Below, in pieces: positions 36,146-45,532 of a DNA stretch of 64,000 nt (within the stretch, counting starts at the first letter, position 1; every line of letters begins with the position of its first letter). Location: NCBI RefSeq assembly GCF_000299395.1, contig NC_018656.1, positions 1,488,001 through 1,552,000 of the forward strand, in the 5' to 3' direction. The DNA comes from Candidatus Nitrosopumilus sediminis. GTDB taxonomy: Archaea; Thermoproteota; Nitrososphaeria; Nitrososphaerales; Nitrosopumilaceae. The position numbers were made by a program, and so were the translations under genes. The notes below the pieces were generated by a model. That model was not told the DNA's origin and made no database searches. It saw only the letters and a program-made list of their open reading frames with translations.

Positions 36146-36922
36146 TTATTTTTCCACAGGAAGATCTAATTTATTTCCCCATTCTCCCCAAGAACCTAGA
36201 TAAACTCGAACATTTTCAAATCCCAATTTTTTCAAAACCAAAAAGGAATTAGCTGCACGATATGCTCCCTGACAATAAGTGACAATTTCAGAGTCTTTGG
36301 GATAATCATACATTTTAGATAATTCATCATCATCTTTGAAAGTCCCATCCTCATTGAGATTTTGATTCCAATCAATATTGATTGCATTTGGTATATGGCC
36401 AGATTGAGCTGCGCGGACTGTGGTTCCATCATATTCACCAGTAGAGCGAGCATCAAGGATTTTTAAATTATCTAGATTATCTCTAATGTATTCAAATCCT
36501 GAAATAATATTAGGATTAATTTTTCCTGAAAATTTAGAGGGTTTGAAACCATTAGGTTTTGTTTCAATGGATAGATTTTCTTTTTTCCATTTTGTAATTC
36601 CTCCATCTAACATGAAGACATTTTGATGTGAAAAATACATTAGCATCCAGACACCCCTTGCTGCCAACATACCAGAAACAGAATCATAAAATACAATTTT
36701 CTTTTCAGGTGTTACTCCAAGAAATGAAAGAAGGTTGCGGGATTGATTATTGAAATTTTCTATTCCTTCTTTTGTAGTATCAATCCAATGAAATGCAAAT
36801 AGATCCAAATGAACAGCTCCTGGGATATGTCCTTCTGAATATTCCTTAAATGAGCGTGTATCGGCTATGATGAGATTAGATTCGTTTAGGATTGAATTTA
36901 GTTCAGTTGTGGAAATTAGCAC
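36146..36922 (-). CDS. two-domain rhodanese sulfurtransferase
   Basis: 258 residues from a GTG at 36922. A TTG at 36937 is possible, but the A/T-rich box AAATTAAT at 36943-36951 is 21-29 bases from the GTG, the leaderless distance seen elsewhere. Two rhodanese domains are present: an inactive N-terminal one (IIADTRSFKEYSEGHIPGA) and a C-terminal one with the catalytic cysteine in VTYCQGAYRAAN. It transfers sulfur from thiosulfate or 3-mercaptopyruvate to cyanide or thiols in the cytoplasm. The active-site loop is neither the classic CRKGVT nor CGSGVT, so the donor is unclear. Confidence 0.9.
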   Translation of the reverse strand: MLISTTELNSILNESNLIIADTRSFKEYSEGHIPGAVHLDLFAFHWIDTTKEGIENFNNQSRNLLSFLGVTPEKKIVFYDSVSGMLAARGVWMLMYFSHQNVFMLDGGITKWKKENLSIETKPNGFKPSKFSGKINPNIISGFEYIRDNLDNLKILDARSTGEYDGTTVRAAQSGHIPNAINIDWNQNLNEDGTFKDDDELSKMYDYPKDSEIVTYCQGAYRAANSFLVLKKLGFENVRVYLGSWGEWGNKLDLPVEK

Positions 36923-37330
36923 AATAGAGGTTTTCAATAATCAAATTAATTTCTTTGAATTATTGACTATAACATTAGGCGTTGAGTTCCTCTATTCACG
37001 ATAATAATCTTATTTCTACTAGGAATTCCTATGAGAGGTTTTTTTATAATCCACCTTGATTTTGTGCCCCTATTGGTTGTGATTTTATTACCTTTAGGTA
37101 TGTATGAAAATAGGGTAATTTGATTTGTTTTTTCAAACCGTTTTTGTGATAAATTATTTGAAAAATATGATGATGTGCCCCTTTGATTATTCATAAGAAC
37201 CAATTTCATGTGTTTGTTTCAAAAGTATGTATTTATGTGTTTCAGAAAGTATGATGTTATGCTGTTTTGAAAAAAGCTAAATCACAGATTAAGAGAATCT
37301 AATAAAAAGAAGAAAAGAAAAGGATTTTTT
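36923..37330. other. 408-base region between sulfurtransferase and amt
   Basis: It contains the sulfurtransferase promoter, one doubtful 80-aa frame with internal repeats, and about 120 bases of A/T-rich sequence downstream of amt. No RNA structure stands out. Confidence 0.45.
36967..37209 (-). CDS. 80-aa repeat-containing hypothetical protein (doubtful)
   Basis: An 80-residue basic protein with imperfect units of the form IP-x-x-NKI...NRGT (SYIPKGNKITTNRGTK and GIPSRNKIIIVNRGTQ) and a shorter NNQRGT near the start. The repeats are seen in the protein and only weakly in the DNA, which favours a coding origin. There is no recognised family and no clear promoter. It could also be a degenerate repeat tract. 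Confidence 0.35.
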   Translation of the reverse strand: MKLVLMNNQRGTSSYFSNNLSQKRFEKTNQITLFSYIPKGNKITTNRGTKSRWIIKKPLIGIPSRNKIIIVNRGTQRLML

Positions 37331-38893
37331 CTATTCGTTTACGTATGCTCTTTCGCCATGCTGTGCCAAATCGAGACCAATCTCCTCTTCTTTAGGAGTG
37401 ACTCTGATTCCGCCAGGCCATACGGCATCCATTACCTTAAGGATTACAATTGTTACACCAAAGGCATAGCCTATTGATATAGCAGCACCAATGATGCTGA
37501 TTGCTTGCTGTTCCATTCCTTCTGCAGTGCCAGTCCATGCTCCGATACCGTCTCCAGTATCCCAAACGTGTGGGCTAGCTAATGTACCAGTCAAAATTGC
37601 ACCTGTAAGACCACCCATTCCGTGTACTCCCCATACATCTAATGCGTCGTCCCATTTGCGTGCACTCTTGAATGCTATTGCTGCATAACAAATTGTACCA
37701 GCTGCAATACCGATTATAATCGCAGCCATTGGACCTACCCAACCAGAGGCTGGTGTGATTGCTACCAATCCTGCTACTGCTCCTGATGCAGCTCCTACGA
37801 CACTTGGTTTTCCTGTATGTGCCCAAGACATGAGCACCCAAGTGACTGCAGCCATACCAGTTGCTGTATTTGTAACAGTCCATGCGCTGACGGTAATGCC
37901 GTCTACCATAACTTCACTTCCTGCATTGAAACCAAACCATCCAAACCAGAGTATTCCTGCTCCGAGGACTACCATTGGGATATTGTGTGGTTCCATTGGC
38001 ACTTTGCCGTATCCAAGACGTCTGCCAAGGACTAAGGCTCCAGCCAATGCTGCAAATCCTGAAGATATGTGTACTACAGTACCACCTGCAAAGTCTAATG
38101 CATATGATGGCGATAATTCTGGATCGAGGTCAATTGCACCTCCTCCTATGTAGCCTCCTCCCCATACCCAATGTGCTATTGGGTCATAAACGAAGGTTCC
38201 CCATAAGAGTACGAATATGATCAATGCGCTGAATTTGATTCTGTCAATCAAACCACCAATAATTAGAACTGGTGTAATGATTGCGAAGGTTGCTTGGAAC
38301 ATTGCAAATAGTTGGTGAGGTACTGTACCTGGCCAACCTTGACTACAAAAGTCCCCTTCCTTAAATTCATTCATCTGATAAGCTGCAGACCATGTGTCAT
38401 GACAAGGACCAACTTCACCTAACGGTGCCCAAGCTGATACCATGTTAAATCCAACATAATCTAGGTTACCCATGAATAAGTTTGCATCAGAATCAACTCC
38501 ACCAAATGCTAGTGAGTATCCCCATAGAACCCATTGTACTGACATTAGACCCATTACAATGAGGGTCATACCAAGTACGTTGACGATGTTCTTTGATCTG
38601 GCTAAACCACCATAAAAGAAACCGACTCCTGGAGACATGAAGAGTACTAATGATGTTGCTGTTAGCATCCATGCTGTATCACCTGTGTCTATAAGACAAG
38701 GTAGCATGCCGCCTTCGCCATCATCATACCAACATTCGTTAGGGTTACCAGTGTAAATTCCACTGGTTCCTTTGACATATCCGTCCATACCATCTTCAAC
38801 ACTTTGTGCATATGCCTGAGACATAGCACCAGTTGCTGTGATAGATACTGCGGCTACAAGTAATAGAGCATACTTGTAGTTCCTAGAATTCAT
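37331..38893 (-). CDS. amt: ammonium transporter
   Basis: 520 residues: a signal-like N-terminus (ends AMSQAYAQS), then about eleven membrane helices. Family marks include FFYGGLARSKNIVNVLG, the segment PIAHWVWGGGYIG, and the pore histidines in DFAGGTVVHISSGFAALAG and WGVHGMGGLTGA. It takes up ammonium, the energy and nitrogen source of ammonia oxidisers. TTAAATAAT at 38915-38923 on the minus strand is at -22 to -30, so the ATG is leaderless. No PII (GlnK) gene is adjacent. Confidence 0.96.
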   Translation of the reverse strand: MNSRNYKYALLLVAAVSITATGAMSQAYAQSVEDGMDGYVKGTSGIYTGNPNECWYDDGEGGMLPCLIDTGDTAWMLTATSLVLFMSPGVGFFYGGLARSKNIVNVLGMTLIVMGLMSVQWVLWGYSLAFGGVDSDANLFMGNLDYVGFNMVSAWAPLGEVGPCHDTWSAAYQMNEFKEGDFCSQGWPGTVPHQLFAMFQATFAIITPVLIIGGLIDRIKFSALIIFVLLWGTFVYDPIAHWVWGGGYIGGGAIDLDPELSPSYALDFAGGTVVHISSGFAALAGALVLGRRLGYGKVPMEPHNIPMVVLGAGILWFGWFGFNAGSEVMVDGITVSAWTVTNTATGMAAVTWVLMSWAHTGKPSVVGAASGAVAGLVAITPASGWVGPMAAIIIGIAAGTICYAAIAFKSARKWDDALDVWGVHGMGGLTGAILTGTLASPHVWDTGDGIGAWTGTAEGMEQQAISIIGAAISIGYAFGVTIVILKVMDAVWPGGIRVTPKEEEIGLDLAQHGERAYVNE

Positions 38894-39020
38894 TAAATTA
38901 ATCGAAATTGAAAATTATTTAAGCATTGAAGACTCGAAAGCATGCAAAAAAGTAACTTATTATATTTCAGTGTATTCTGATAATAACATAAAAGAGGAAT
39001 ATTATGATAAAGGTGAGTAA

Positions 39021-39689
39021 ATGAAAGTCAAATCAGATACAAAATTAGCAATTTTTGATACATTCAAGACAAAAGGCAATGATCTAACTGGAGAAGCAAA
39101 TAGACAAAGAGCGATCATTGCAATTCTTGGAAGTAATGCAAATCCAGCAGAAAGAACAAGGACAGGTATTTCTCAAAGAATTGCAAAAAAACATGGTATT
39201 GCTTGGAAGAATATCTATTCAGGAATATTTCGAGATCTTGATGAAATCTTACTTCCTATGGAGATTGCCGAAGAAGATGGCAGATTACCTTTGAAAAGAG
39301 GTCCTAAAGCTCTACAAGAGAAAGGTATTCCATATTATCATTTGACAAAAAAAGGAATTTTGGTAGCATTATCCATTAATGAATGTAAAAACAGAGAAAA
39401 ACTACTAAGCGAGTTTTTCTCAAAGTCCGAACCTGCTGAAAAAGAATTTGAAAAGGTCTTATCGAGACTTGTGAAGACAAGTCCAATTTTCACATATTCA
39501 ATTTTCCAAAAATACGTTAAGGCTTTTTGTGAAAATAAAATCAAAGAATTGTTGCCTTTTGATCTCTCAAAATTACAAGATATTTCTGATGAATCTTTGA
39601 TAATTCAGAAAGAGATTCTTTCAGCATTTGCTAAACTGTCAAAACAGGAAAAAGATGAAGCGATCGTATTTTTAGATAAAATTACTTAG
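39021..39689 (+). CDS. hypothetical protein with winged-helix-like region
   Basis: 222 residues, soluble. The middle (YYHLTKKGILVALSINECK) resembles the wing and third helix of DNA-binding winged helices, and the preceding GISQRIAKKHGIAWKNIYSGI could be a helix-turn-helix. The C-terminal third is helical with many Lys and Glu. It may be a transcription factor; the specific family is not recognised. A GGTGAG ribosome-binding-like sequence lies a few bases upstream of the ATG, unlike the many leaderless genes here. Confidence 0.55.
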   Translation: MKVKSDTKLAIFDTFKTKGNDLTGEANRQRAIIAILGSNANPAERTRTGISQRIAKKHGIAWKNIYSGIFRDLDEILLPMEIAEEDGRLPLKRGPKALQEKGIPYYHLTKKGILVALSINECKNREKLLSEFFSKSEPAEKEFEKVLSRLVKTSPIFTYSIFQKYVKAFCENKIKELLPFDLSKLQDISDESLIIQKEILSAFAKLSKQEKDEAIVFLDKIT

Positions 39690-39751
39690 AATTTGTTCCT
39701 AGGACCAGATCGCCAAACATTAAAATCAGTTGCCTAAGGAGATTGATCGAA

Positions 39752-40789
39752 ATGGGCGGTTCTAAGAATGTCTATGCCTCAGTAAAAGCATACAGTAAAC
39801 GAGGTAAATTACTCACAAAATCTGATTTTCAAACACTTGCTGAATCTAGAGATTTAGAGGAATTAATGACTAGAATCAAAAATACTGTATATGGGGAAGC
39901 AGTAGCAGACGTTCAAAAACCATATTCTTCACAAAGTATTGAATCAGCCCTTAGAAGCAAATTAGCAGATATTCATTATTCAATAGCAAAAACATCTGGA
40001 AGTTCTGGCGTCCTAGATGCATATTATATGAAATTTATTGTTTCAAATCTAAAATTAATATTAAAAGGGAAAATCCTAGGAAAATCTCAAGAAGAAATTG
40101 AATCTCATGTTAACCTTCATGCAGAAGAATTAATCAAACAGAGAGATGTTATAGTTAAGGCATTAGTTGCAAAAGACTTTGAGGAAGCAGTAGCAAGTTT
40201 GAATTCAGTTGAATTTGCAGATGAGATTGCAAAAGCTGCTGCATTATACAATGAAAAGAAAAACCTCCAAATCTTTGACACATATTTTGATAAGATATTA
40301 TTTCAACATCTAGCAGGTGCAATGAAAAATTATGCCGACAAAGAAGCAACAAAAATTGTTTCAATGGATATTGACTTTTATAATATTTTGAGTGTGATTA
40401 GAGGAAAATTCTGGGGATTGCAAGAAGAACAAATTCAAGATTTGATAATCAACACCAGTCCGCCAGCTAAAGAATTACTTGGAAGAATGATGGCAGCAGG
40501 TACAGTTAGAGATGCATTTAATGAATTATCAAGTACAAAATACAAAGACTTGGTTCCTCAAGTTGAAAATGAACTAGACGCTATTGCAGAGTTTGAAAGA
40601 GCATTTGAGATGTCAATATACAGTGCATCACTTAGATCATTTACAAAGATGTTCAGCTTTGCAACAATCGTGGGAATTACAAAATTAACTGCATTTGAAA
40701 TAAGAAATCTAGCAGCCATTGCATTTGCTGTTGAGCAAAAGATTCCAACCGAGACTACAATGTCAAAATTAATCCTAGAAGAAGAATAG
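39752..40789 (+). CDS. atpC: A-type ATP synthase subunit C
   Basis: 345 residues from the ATG at 39752, which follows AAGGAG with an 8-10 base spacing; an in-frame TTG at 39743 lies too near that site. The first helix MGGSKNVYASVKAYSKRG and repeated all-alpha units with conserved Y/F and R match the funnel-shaped C (V-ATPase d) subunit that joins the shaft to the ring. It is separated from the other ATP synthase genes by about 6 kb of unrelated genes. Confidence 0.9.
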   Translation: MGGSKNVYASVKAYSKRGKLLTKSDFQTLAESRDLEELMTRIKNTVYGEAVADVQKPYSSQSIESALRSKLADIHYSIAKTSGSSGVLDAYYMKFIVSNLKLILKGKILGKSQEEIESHVNLHAEELIKQRDVIVKALVAKDFEEAVASLNSVEFADEIAKAAALYNEKKNLQIFDTYFDKILFQHLAGAMKNYADKEATKIVSMDIDFYNILSVIRGKFWGLQEEQIQDLIINTSPPAKELLGRMMAAGTVRDAFNELSSTKYKDLVPQVENELDAIAEFERAFEMSIYSASLRSFTKMFSFATIVGITKLTAFEIRNLAAIAFAVEQKIPTETTMSKLILEEE

Positions 40790-40800
40790 GATTTTCTGAA

Positions 40801-41034
40801 ATGTTTAATTTTTCAAAAAAAACAGAGGTTTCTACAGAAGTATTAATCAAGTTTATTTGGGTTAGCTCATTTTTAGCCATGATTTTTTCCCTTCCTCCTT
40901 TAGCAGTATTTTTGGGAATCTATTTTCTTACAGGAGAACTCATTATTGGAGCAGTCATAGGTTTTGGCCTTCATTTTGTAATTCTAGCCTTTTCAGGAAG
41001 AATCTCAAAAGTGATTACAAAACTGGTGAGCTAA
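40801..41034 (+). CDS. 77-aa two-helix membrane protein
   Basis: 77 residues with two hydrophobic helices (about 19-50, IWVSSFLAMIFSLPPLAVFLG, and about 51-66) and short charged ends. It begins 12 bases after atpC, so it is probably co-transcribed with it. Role unknown; membership in the ATP synthase or an assembly role is possible but unsupported by motif. Confidence 0.6.
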   Translation: MFNFSKKTEVSTEVLIKFIWVSSFLAMIFSLPPLAVFLGIYFLTGELIIGAVIGFGLHFVILAFSGRISKVITKLVS

Positions 41035-41066
41035 GTATAAGAAGTTAAACTAAAAGATGATGTATT

Positions 41067-41717
41067 ATGATGGGAGATAGAGATTTTCGAAGTATTGTTG
41101 AAAACGCATTGGACTCTATTGGAAAAGAGTTAGAAATTGATATTGATTCAGCGGATATTCAAACAATACATCTACACGAGGTTGTTCATTGTCTAAGACG
41201 TTCATATTATGATAGGATTGATCCTCAAGAGATCCAAAGAAGGGGATTCAATGAACTTCTTTCAGGACTACTTAGAAAATTACAATATGGAAGCGACCCA
41301 AAAGAATTTGCTATTGATGATATCAAACTGAAGGGTCAGGTGGATATGTTAATTGATGATTCAATATTCTTATTCAGAGGAGCAACAAATGAGTTAGAAA
41401 ATCCACATGCAAATGATGTTCTTTATCTTAATGCATGTATGTGGATTTATGATAAGCCAGATGGAATTATTGTTTACATTACTGGCGATAGAAAAGAAAC
41501 AACATTTTCAATCTCACGAAATAAAAAAATGTTTGAAGAAGTAATTAGAAGGGTTAGAGTTCTAAATGATCTTCTCAAAGAGCAAAAAACTCCTATCATA
41601 GAGCCTTCCACTGAGTGCTCTGAATGTCAATATTATGAAAGATGTTTCATGAAAAAGAAGAATACTAAACAACTGGATCTTGCAGAAATGTTAGGGTTTG
41701 GTAACAAGAAAGATTAG
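41067..41717 (+). CDS. Cas4-like PD-(D/E)xK protein with degenerate nuclease motif
   Basis: 216 residues. The four cysteines of Cas4-type iron-sulfur nucleases are visible: one in VVHCLRRSYYDR and three in ECSECQYYERC. The first catalytic motif is LKGQVDMLIDD with its aspartate. The E-x-K that should follow in Cas4 is replaced: the strand reads SIFLFRGAT, leaving no Glu or Lys at those positions. It therefore looks like an iron-sulfur DNA-binding protein that has lost or altered nuclease activity. No cas genes or CRISPR array are nearby. Two ATGs open the frame; either could be used. Confidence 0.7.
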   Translation: MMGDRDFRSIVENALDSIGKELEIDIDSADIQTIHLHEVVHCLRRSYYDRIDPQEIQRRGFNELLSGLLRKLQYGSDPKEFAIDDIKLKGQVDMLIDDSIFLFRGATNELENPHANDVLYLNACMWIYDKPDGIIVYITGDRKETTFSISRNKKMFEEVIRRVRVLNDLLKEQKTPIIEPSTECSECQYYERCFMKKKNTKQLDLAEMLGFGNKKD

Positions 41718-41757
41718 TGAAAATTAGAAAAATGTTGTAAAGGAAAAATTCCTTTGT

Positions 41758-41868
41758 TTAATCTAGTGGTTCTGGATGTCCTTTACCACGAAGAGCGAAA
41801 CACACTACTGCGAGTGCAATTGCGACTCCTGCTGCTGCGCCATATGCGGCCATACCTGCTTCTGCCAT
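41758..41868 (-). CDS. 36-aa single-helix membrane protein
   Basis: MAEAGMAAYGAAAGVAIALA starts a 36-residue protein: an Ala/Gly-rich membrane helix (about 8-26) and a short polar tail (RGKGHPEPLD). The composition and clean frame support it as a real small membrane gene. It may be an accessory subunit of a membrane complex; nothing specific can be read. Confidence 0.5.
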   Translation of the reverse strand: MAEAGMAAYGAAAGVAIALAVVCFALRGKGHPEPLD

Positions 41869-41957
41869 TTGATAAAAAACAATGAAACGGGCTTTTATAA
41901 CTTTGCCAATATTTTTTCTCTAAAAACATAATATCATAATTTTAAGATTTTGTGATA

Positions 41958-42518
41958 CTATTGGGTTTGTTTTGTAAATTCAAAATTAAGTCTATTCTCT
42001 TGACCACTAGTCATTGAACTTAGATTATAAAATACAGTGCCAGAAACTCTCCAAGATTGATTATCATCTTGAAGAACTGCCCATAATTCGGAAGTATTTT
42101 CAGAGCCTTTCAATTCAATAGTTTCCTTTAGAATTATCGAATTTTCACCAAGAAGAGTATAGTAATTTGATCCAAATTCAACCATCCCTGTAGGTCTGCT
42201 TCCAATTTCGCCACCCGAAATTTGTTCAGAGTCAGAATAACTTGTTTCAAATAATTGATAATCCATAGTTTGGACAATTACTGCTCGTGGATTAGGATTA
42301 GAGATCTTAAATGCAATGTTGATTTTAGCTGATCTTTCTGTAACCCTTTCAACAGAAATATCATCTAATTCAATTTGAATTGCTTGAGCTTCTGGTTTAT
42401 TTTGAGTTCCTGTATTGTCTTGAGAAGGTATAACGATTGTAGGTCCCACAAAAAGAATTCCTCCCAAAATTAGAGCTAGTACTGCAACTGCAATACCAAC
42501 AAAAATTTTAGGATTCAT
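41958..42518 (-). CDS. LEA14/WHy-domain-like membrane-anchored protein
   Basis: 186 residues. An N-terminal membrane helix (about 4-26) precedes a polar linker and a single beta-sandwich. INIAFKISNPNPRAVIVQT contains the NPNP turn characteristic of the water-stress WHy/LEA-2 domain. In archaea such proteins sit on the outer face of the membrane; the role is not known. It diverges from the gene at 42588. Confidence 0.68.
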   Translation of the reverse strand: MNPKIFVGIAVAVLALILGGILFVGPTIVIPSQDNTGTQNKPEAQAIQIELDDISVERVTERSAKINIAFKISNPNPRAVIVQTMDYQLFETSYSDSEQISGGEIGSRPTGMVEFGSNYYTLLGENSIILKETIELKGSENTSELWAVLQDDNQSWRVSGTVFYNLSSMTSGQENRLNFEFTKQTQ

Positions 42519-42587
42519 AGTTTTGCATTACCTCTTGACATCTTAAATGTTGAGATAGTTATTATACCATTCCCGATAGAAAAAATT

Positions 42588-42941
42588 GTGCAATATTTTC
42601 AAGCGGTACAACAAGGAAAACAAAGAGCAAGTAAATCACAAATGAAGATGTTTGAAGTGGCAGGATTTGGTATGTTAACTTTGACAACTAAAAAGATTGA
42701 TGGAAAATTTCATCCAGTAGGAGAAGAAGAATTTACCGCAGTAATCAGTTCTCCAGATGGTCATGTTGCAGTAATTGTTGATAAAGATGGTTTTACAAAG
42801 GCTCAATCTAAGGCTGTTAGTAAAGAAGAAGCCATATCAATTTACAAAAAACTTAGAGAAACTGGGATGTTAGAATATCCTGAAAATGAGATTCAAATTT
42901 GGTCTGAAACAAGACCTACTATTCAAAACGATACTGAATAA
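42588..42941 (+). CDS. 117-aa conserved-looking hypothetical protein
   Basis: A soluble 117-residue protein beginning with GTG at 42588, with TTATAC about 26-30 bases upstream. The core (VAGFGMLTLTTKKIDGKFHPV, then EFTAVISSPDGHVAVIVDKDGF) is beta-rich, and the C-terminus is a helix and a polar tail. I do not recognise the family. It meets the convergent pyrH gene with no gap. Confidence 0.55.
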   Translation: MQYFQAVQQGKQRASKSQMKMFEVAGFGMLTLTTKKIDGKFHPVGEEEFTAVISSPDGHVAVIVDKDGFTKAQSKAVSKEEAISIYKKLRETGMLEYPENEIQIWSETRPTIQNDTE

Positions 42942-43625
42942 CTATTTTGAAGAGAGTATGATTTCAGTACCAACATCGCCACCCTTTATTGCCTTTTCAA
43001 TATTTTTTGTAGTGGCTTTTAGAATTCGCGTTTTTATTTTAGAACGTTCAATAATTTTTAGAGCCACAATATCCATCAAGTCATAGCCACCAGCTACAGA
43101 ATCTTCATGAACCAACATATTTTTCAAATTTTTCAATTCAATTCGTTTGAATTTTTTGGCATTTTTGAATTTGTTTGGATCCCTATCATAAACTCCATCT
43201 ACATCAGTAGCATTAAGGAATTGTTCGGCTTTTACTTTTTCTGCAATTAATGCAGCAGTACCATTTGTACTTTGACCAGGATGAAGACCTCCTGTCACTA
43301 CAATCAATCCATCATCTACTGCATGTTTTACTTCCTGTAAAGTAGTTGGTGGATGAGAATATGCTTTATTTTTTAGAGCATAAATTAGTAATTTTGCATT
43401 TAATCTTGAAATTTCAATTCCTAATTCATCAAGAGTAGATTCATCAGCTCCAGAATATCTTGCATGGGAAATATAATGTCGTGCAATTGTTCCACCACCA
43501 GCAATAACAATTGGTTGGCAAATCTTATTTATTTTTACTAAAAATGCAGCATAGTCTTTTAGGGCTTTGACATTATCCATGCCAAAAATTTTACCTGATA
43601 ATTTAATGACAATTCGTTTTTTCAT
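42942..43625 (-). CDS. pyrH: UMP kinase
   Basis: 227 residues of the amino-acid-kinase fold, archaeal UMP kinase branch. Motifs are [10 protein letters not shown] at the N-terminus, [13 protein letters not shown], the [16 protein letters not shown] segment, and the terminal [10 protein letters not shown]. It phosphorylates UMP to UDP. Its start overlaps the HD-domain gene by four bases, which in turn overlaps tmk, making a nucleotide-metabolism operon. Confidence 0.92.
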   Translation of the reverse strand: MKKRIVIKLSGKIFGMDNVKALKDYAAFLVKINKICQPIVIAGGGTIARHYISHARYSGADESTLDELGIEISRLNAKLLIYALKNKAYSHPPTTLQEVKHAVDDGLIVVTGGLHPGQSTNGTAALIAEKVKAEQFLNATDVDGVYDRDPNKFKNAKKFKRIELKNLKNMLVHEDSVAGGYDLMDIVALKIIERSKIKTRILKATTKNIEKAIKGGDVGTEIILSSK

Positions 43626-44857
43626 TTTAGATCACCAATGATTGATTTTGCGGCAATTTCAACTTTTTTTCTGTTTTTTTGATGAGTGTATATTCTAAGT
43701 ATGTTCATAAAGCCAGAAATAGCTGAAACTACAGGTATTTCAGAAATTGGCATCTCGTTTGCAGATGATTTTCCACCTTCATTAGAAATCAAAACTATTG
43801 ATTTTGACTCATGTTTTGATGGTGCAAGTGGAATAGATGGAGTAACTGAACTATCTACAAAAATTTCATCTTCGTCAATTTTTGATTTCTTAGAAAGTTC
43901 TATTCTGAGTTCATCAGTACGTGTTTTTTTCAAATTTCTTTGACTTGTAAGTATTCTCTCAAAGACACATTTTAGTAATTTTCGATTTTGATAATCTTCA
44001 GCTAATTGCCTGGCTCGTTTTAGTTTAGTAGATTTTGAGGAGATAAGAGATGATAGGACAAATTCATCAGTTAGTTTAACAAATTCATTTAGATTAAAAG
44101 ATGTGAAACCAAATTCATCATCAGACAACCTTAGTGCTTGAATCAGCATTACTTCTGCAGCACGTACAGTCTTATGAAAATATACTGCTTTGAACATTTG
44201 ATATCTAGAATGCATCATTGATTCAAAAGAATACAATGCTGAACGTTCCAAAGCAAGTTTTTTCTTGTAAATATCAAGGGATTGTGTTATTCTTTTATGA
44301 TCTACTTTAGCATGTTCAGCTCCTGTAAAATAACCATCTCTAAGCAAATAATCCATCATATCTGCACTCAAAGCCCCAGAAACAATTTCATTTAGATATT
44401 GAAATTTTGATTCTCCAAATGCAATTTTTGTTACTAGTTTTTTATCAAATCCAGTTTTTGATAATATATCACCAATCTCAGAATTTAAAATAATTTTTTT
44501 ACCGTAATCCTCATGTGAAATTTTTTTTTCTTGAATTATTTCTTCAAACAAATGAGAAAAAGGTCCATGACCAATATCATGTAACAAACCTGCAAGACGT
44601 AAAATTTGAACATCGTCTGAATTTAGAAATCCTTTTTCATTTAACGCAAAGCCAGCTTGACTGGCAATATGCATAACTCCAAGAGAATGTTCAAATCTAC
44701 TGTGTTGAGCTGCAGGATAAGTCAAATGAGCACCAGAAAGCTGTTTTATCCGTCTTAATCTTTGAAAAATAGGGCTATCAATGATTGGAAGTTCATAATC
44801 ATATACACGAACAAAGTCATGAATAGGATCTATGATATCAAGGTAGTTTTTTTTCAT
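43622..44857 (-). CDS. HD-domain phosphohydrolase (SAMHD1/dGTPase-like)
   Basis: 411 residues. The metal-binding HD motifs are clear: [14 protein letters not shown] and [16 protein letters not shown], with later [14 protein letters not shown]. These proteins hydrolyse dNTPs to nucleosides and triphosphate, or act on other nucleotides. The flanking tmk and pyrH genes support a role in nucleotide pools. The C-terminal segment (about 320-411) is more variable. Confidence 0.9.
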   Translation of the reverse strand: MKKNYLDIIDPIHDFVRVYDYELPIIDSPIFQRLRRIKQLSGAHLTYPAAQHSRFEHSLGVMHIASQAGFALNEKGFLNSDDVQILRLAGLLHDIGHGPFSHLFEEIIQEKKISHEDYGKKIILNSEIGDILSKTGFDKKLVTKIAFGESKFQYLNEIVSGALSADMMDYLLRDGYFTGAEHAKVDHKRITQSLDIYKKKLALERSALYSFESMMHSRYQMFKAVYFHKTVRAAEVMLIQALRLSDDEFGFTSFNLNEFVKLTDEFVLSSLISSKSTKLKRARQLAEDYQNRKLLKCVFERILTSQRNLKKTRTDELRIELSKKSKIDEDEIFVDSSVTPSIPLAPSKHESKSIVLISNEGGKSSANEMPISEIPVVSAISGFMNILRIYTHQKNRKKVEIAAKSIIGDLK

Positions 44858-45456
44858 AGCCCAAGTTTCTTTGAAAATGTCTTTAGAATTTCTTCATGAA
44901 TTTCTAGTTTAGGTTTTGATGCATCAATGATTTTCCAATGTTTTTTCTTTGCAGTAGTACGATAAATTTGAGATATTTTTCTTGAAAATTGTTTATTTTT
45001 TTCAAACTTGTCTCTTTTCATAATTTTACCTCTTTGATTTTGTGGAGATCTTGAAAAAGATTCTTTTTGTGTAACGTCAAGTAATATTACAAGATCAGCT
45101 TTTGGTAAACCATCATCAAGAGTTTCAAGCCATTTTTGCTTCAAGCCATTTGCTAACCCATATACCAAGTTTGAATGATAATATCTATTCATAATTAATA
45201 CGGAATTTTTTTCTTCAGCTGCTAAAATTTCATCAAATTTTTCCCATCTATTTGCTGCCAAAAGACAGTGAATTACTTGAGGAGGAAATTTTCGTTTCCC
45301 ATCAAGATATTTCCTAATTTCTTTACCTATTGGTGTATCATAATCAGGGAAATGAAATAGTTTAGTTTTGATCTTTTGTTTTTTCAGGGCTTTTTCTAAC
45401 AGAGTTGATTGTGTTAATTTTCCTGCCTGGTCTCCTCCTTCAATAACAATAATCAT
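44854..45456 (-). CDS. tmk: thymidylate kinase
   Basis: 200 residues. It phosphorylates dTMP to dTDP. The start IVIEGGDQAGKLTQSTLLEKAL is the P-loop region, in which a Leu follows the Lys where Ser or Thr is usual, though Thr comes next. The NRYYHSNLVYG (DR-like) motif and the lid VTQKESFSRSPQNQRG are present. It is the first gene of the tmk-HD-pyrH operon. The atypical P-loop residue leaves the enzyme plausible but unusual. Confidence 0.88.
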   Translation of the reverse strand: MIIVIEGGDQAGKLTQSTLLEKALKKQKIKTKLFHFPDYDTPIGKEIRKYLDGKRKFPPQVIHCLLAANRWEKFDEILAAEEKNSVLIMNRYYHSNLVYGLANGLKQKWLETLDDGLPKADLVILLDVTQKESFSRSPQNQRGKIMKRDKFEKNKQFSRKISQIYRTTAKKKHWKIIDASKPKLEIHEEILKTFSKKLGL

Positions 45457-45532
45457 AAGTTATCAAAACTGAGAAATTAATTGATTAAAAATCTATCAAG
45501 TTTATATCCAAAAATTGAGCATGTAACACAAA

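Noticed and set aside
37755-38153. 132-aa plus-strand frame over amt
   Set aside because: Antisense shadow, rich in Pro/Thr/Ser as expected from reversed membrane codons.
43622-45456. CRISPR-associated HD nuclease
   Set aside because: HD motifs and length fit dNTPase-type phosphohydrolases and no cas genes are nearby.
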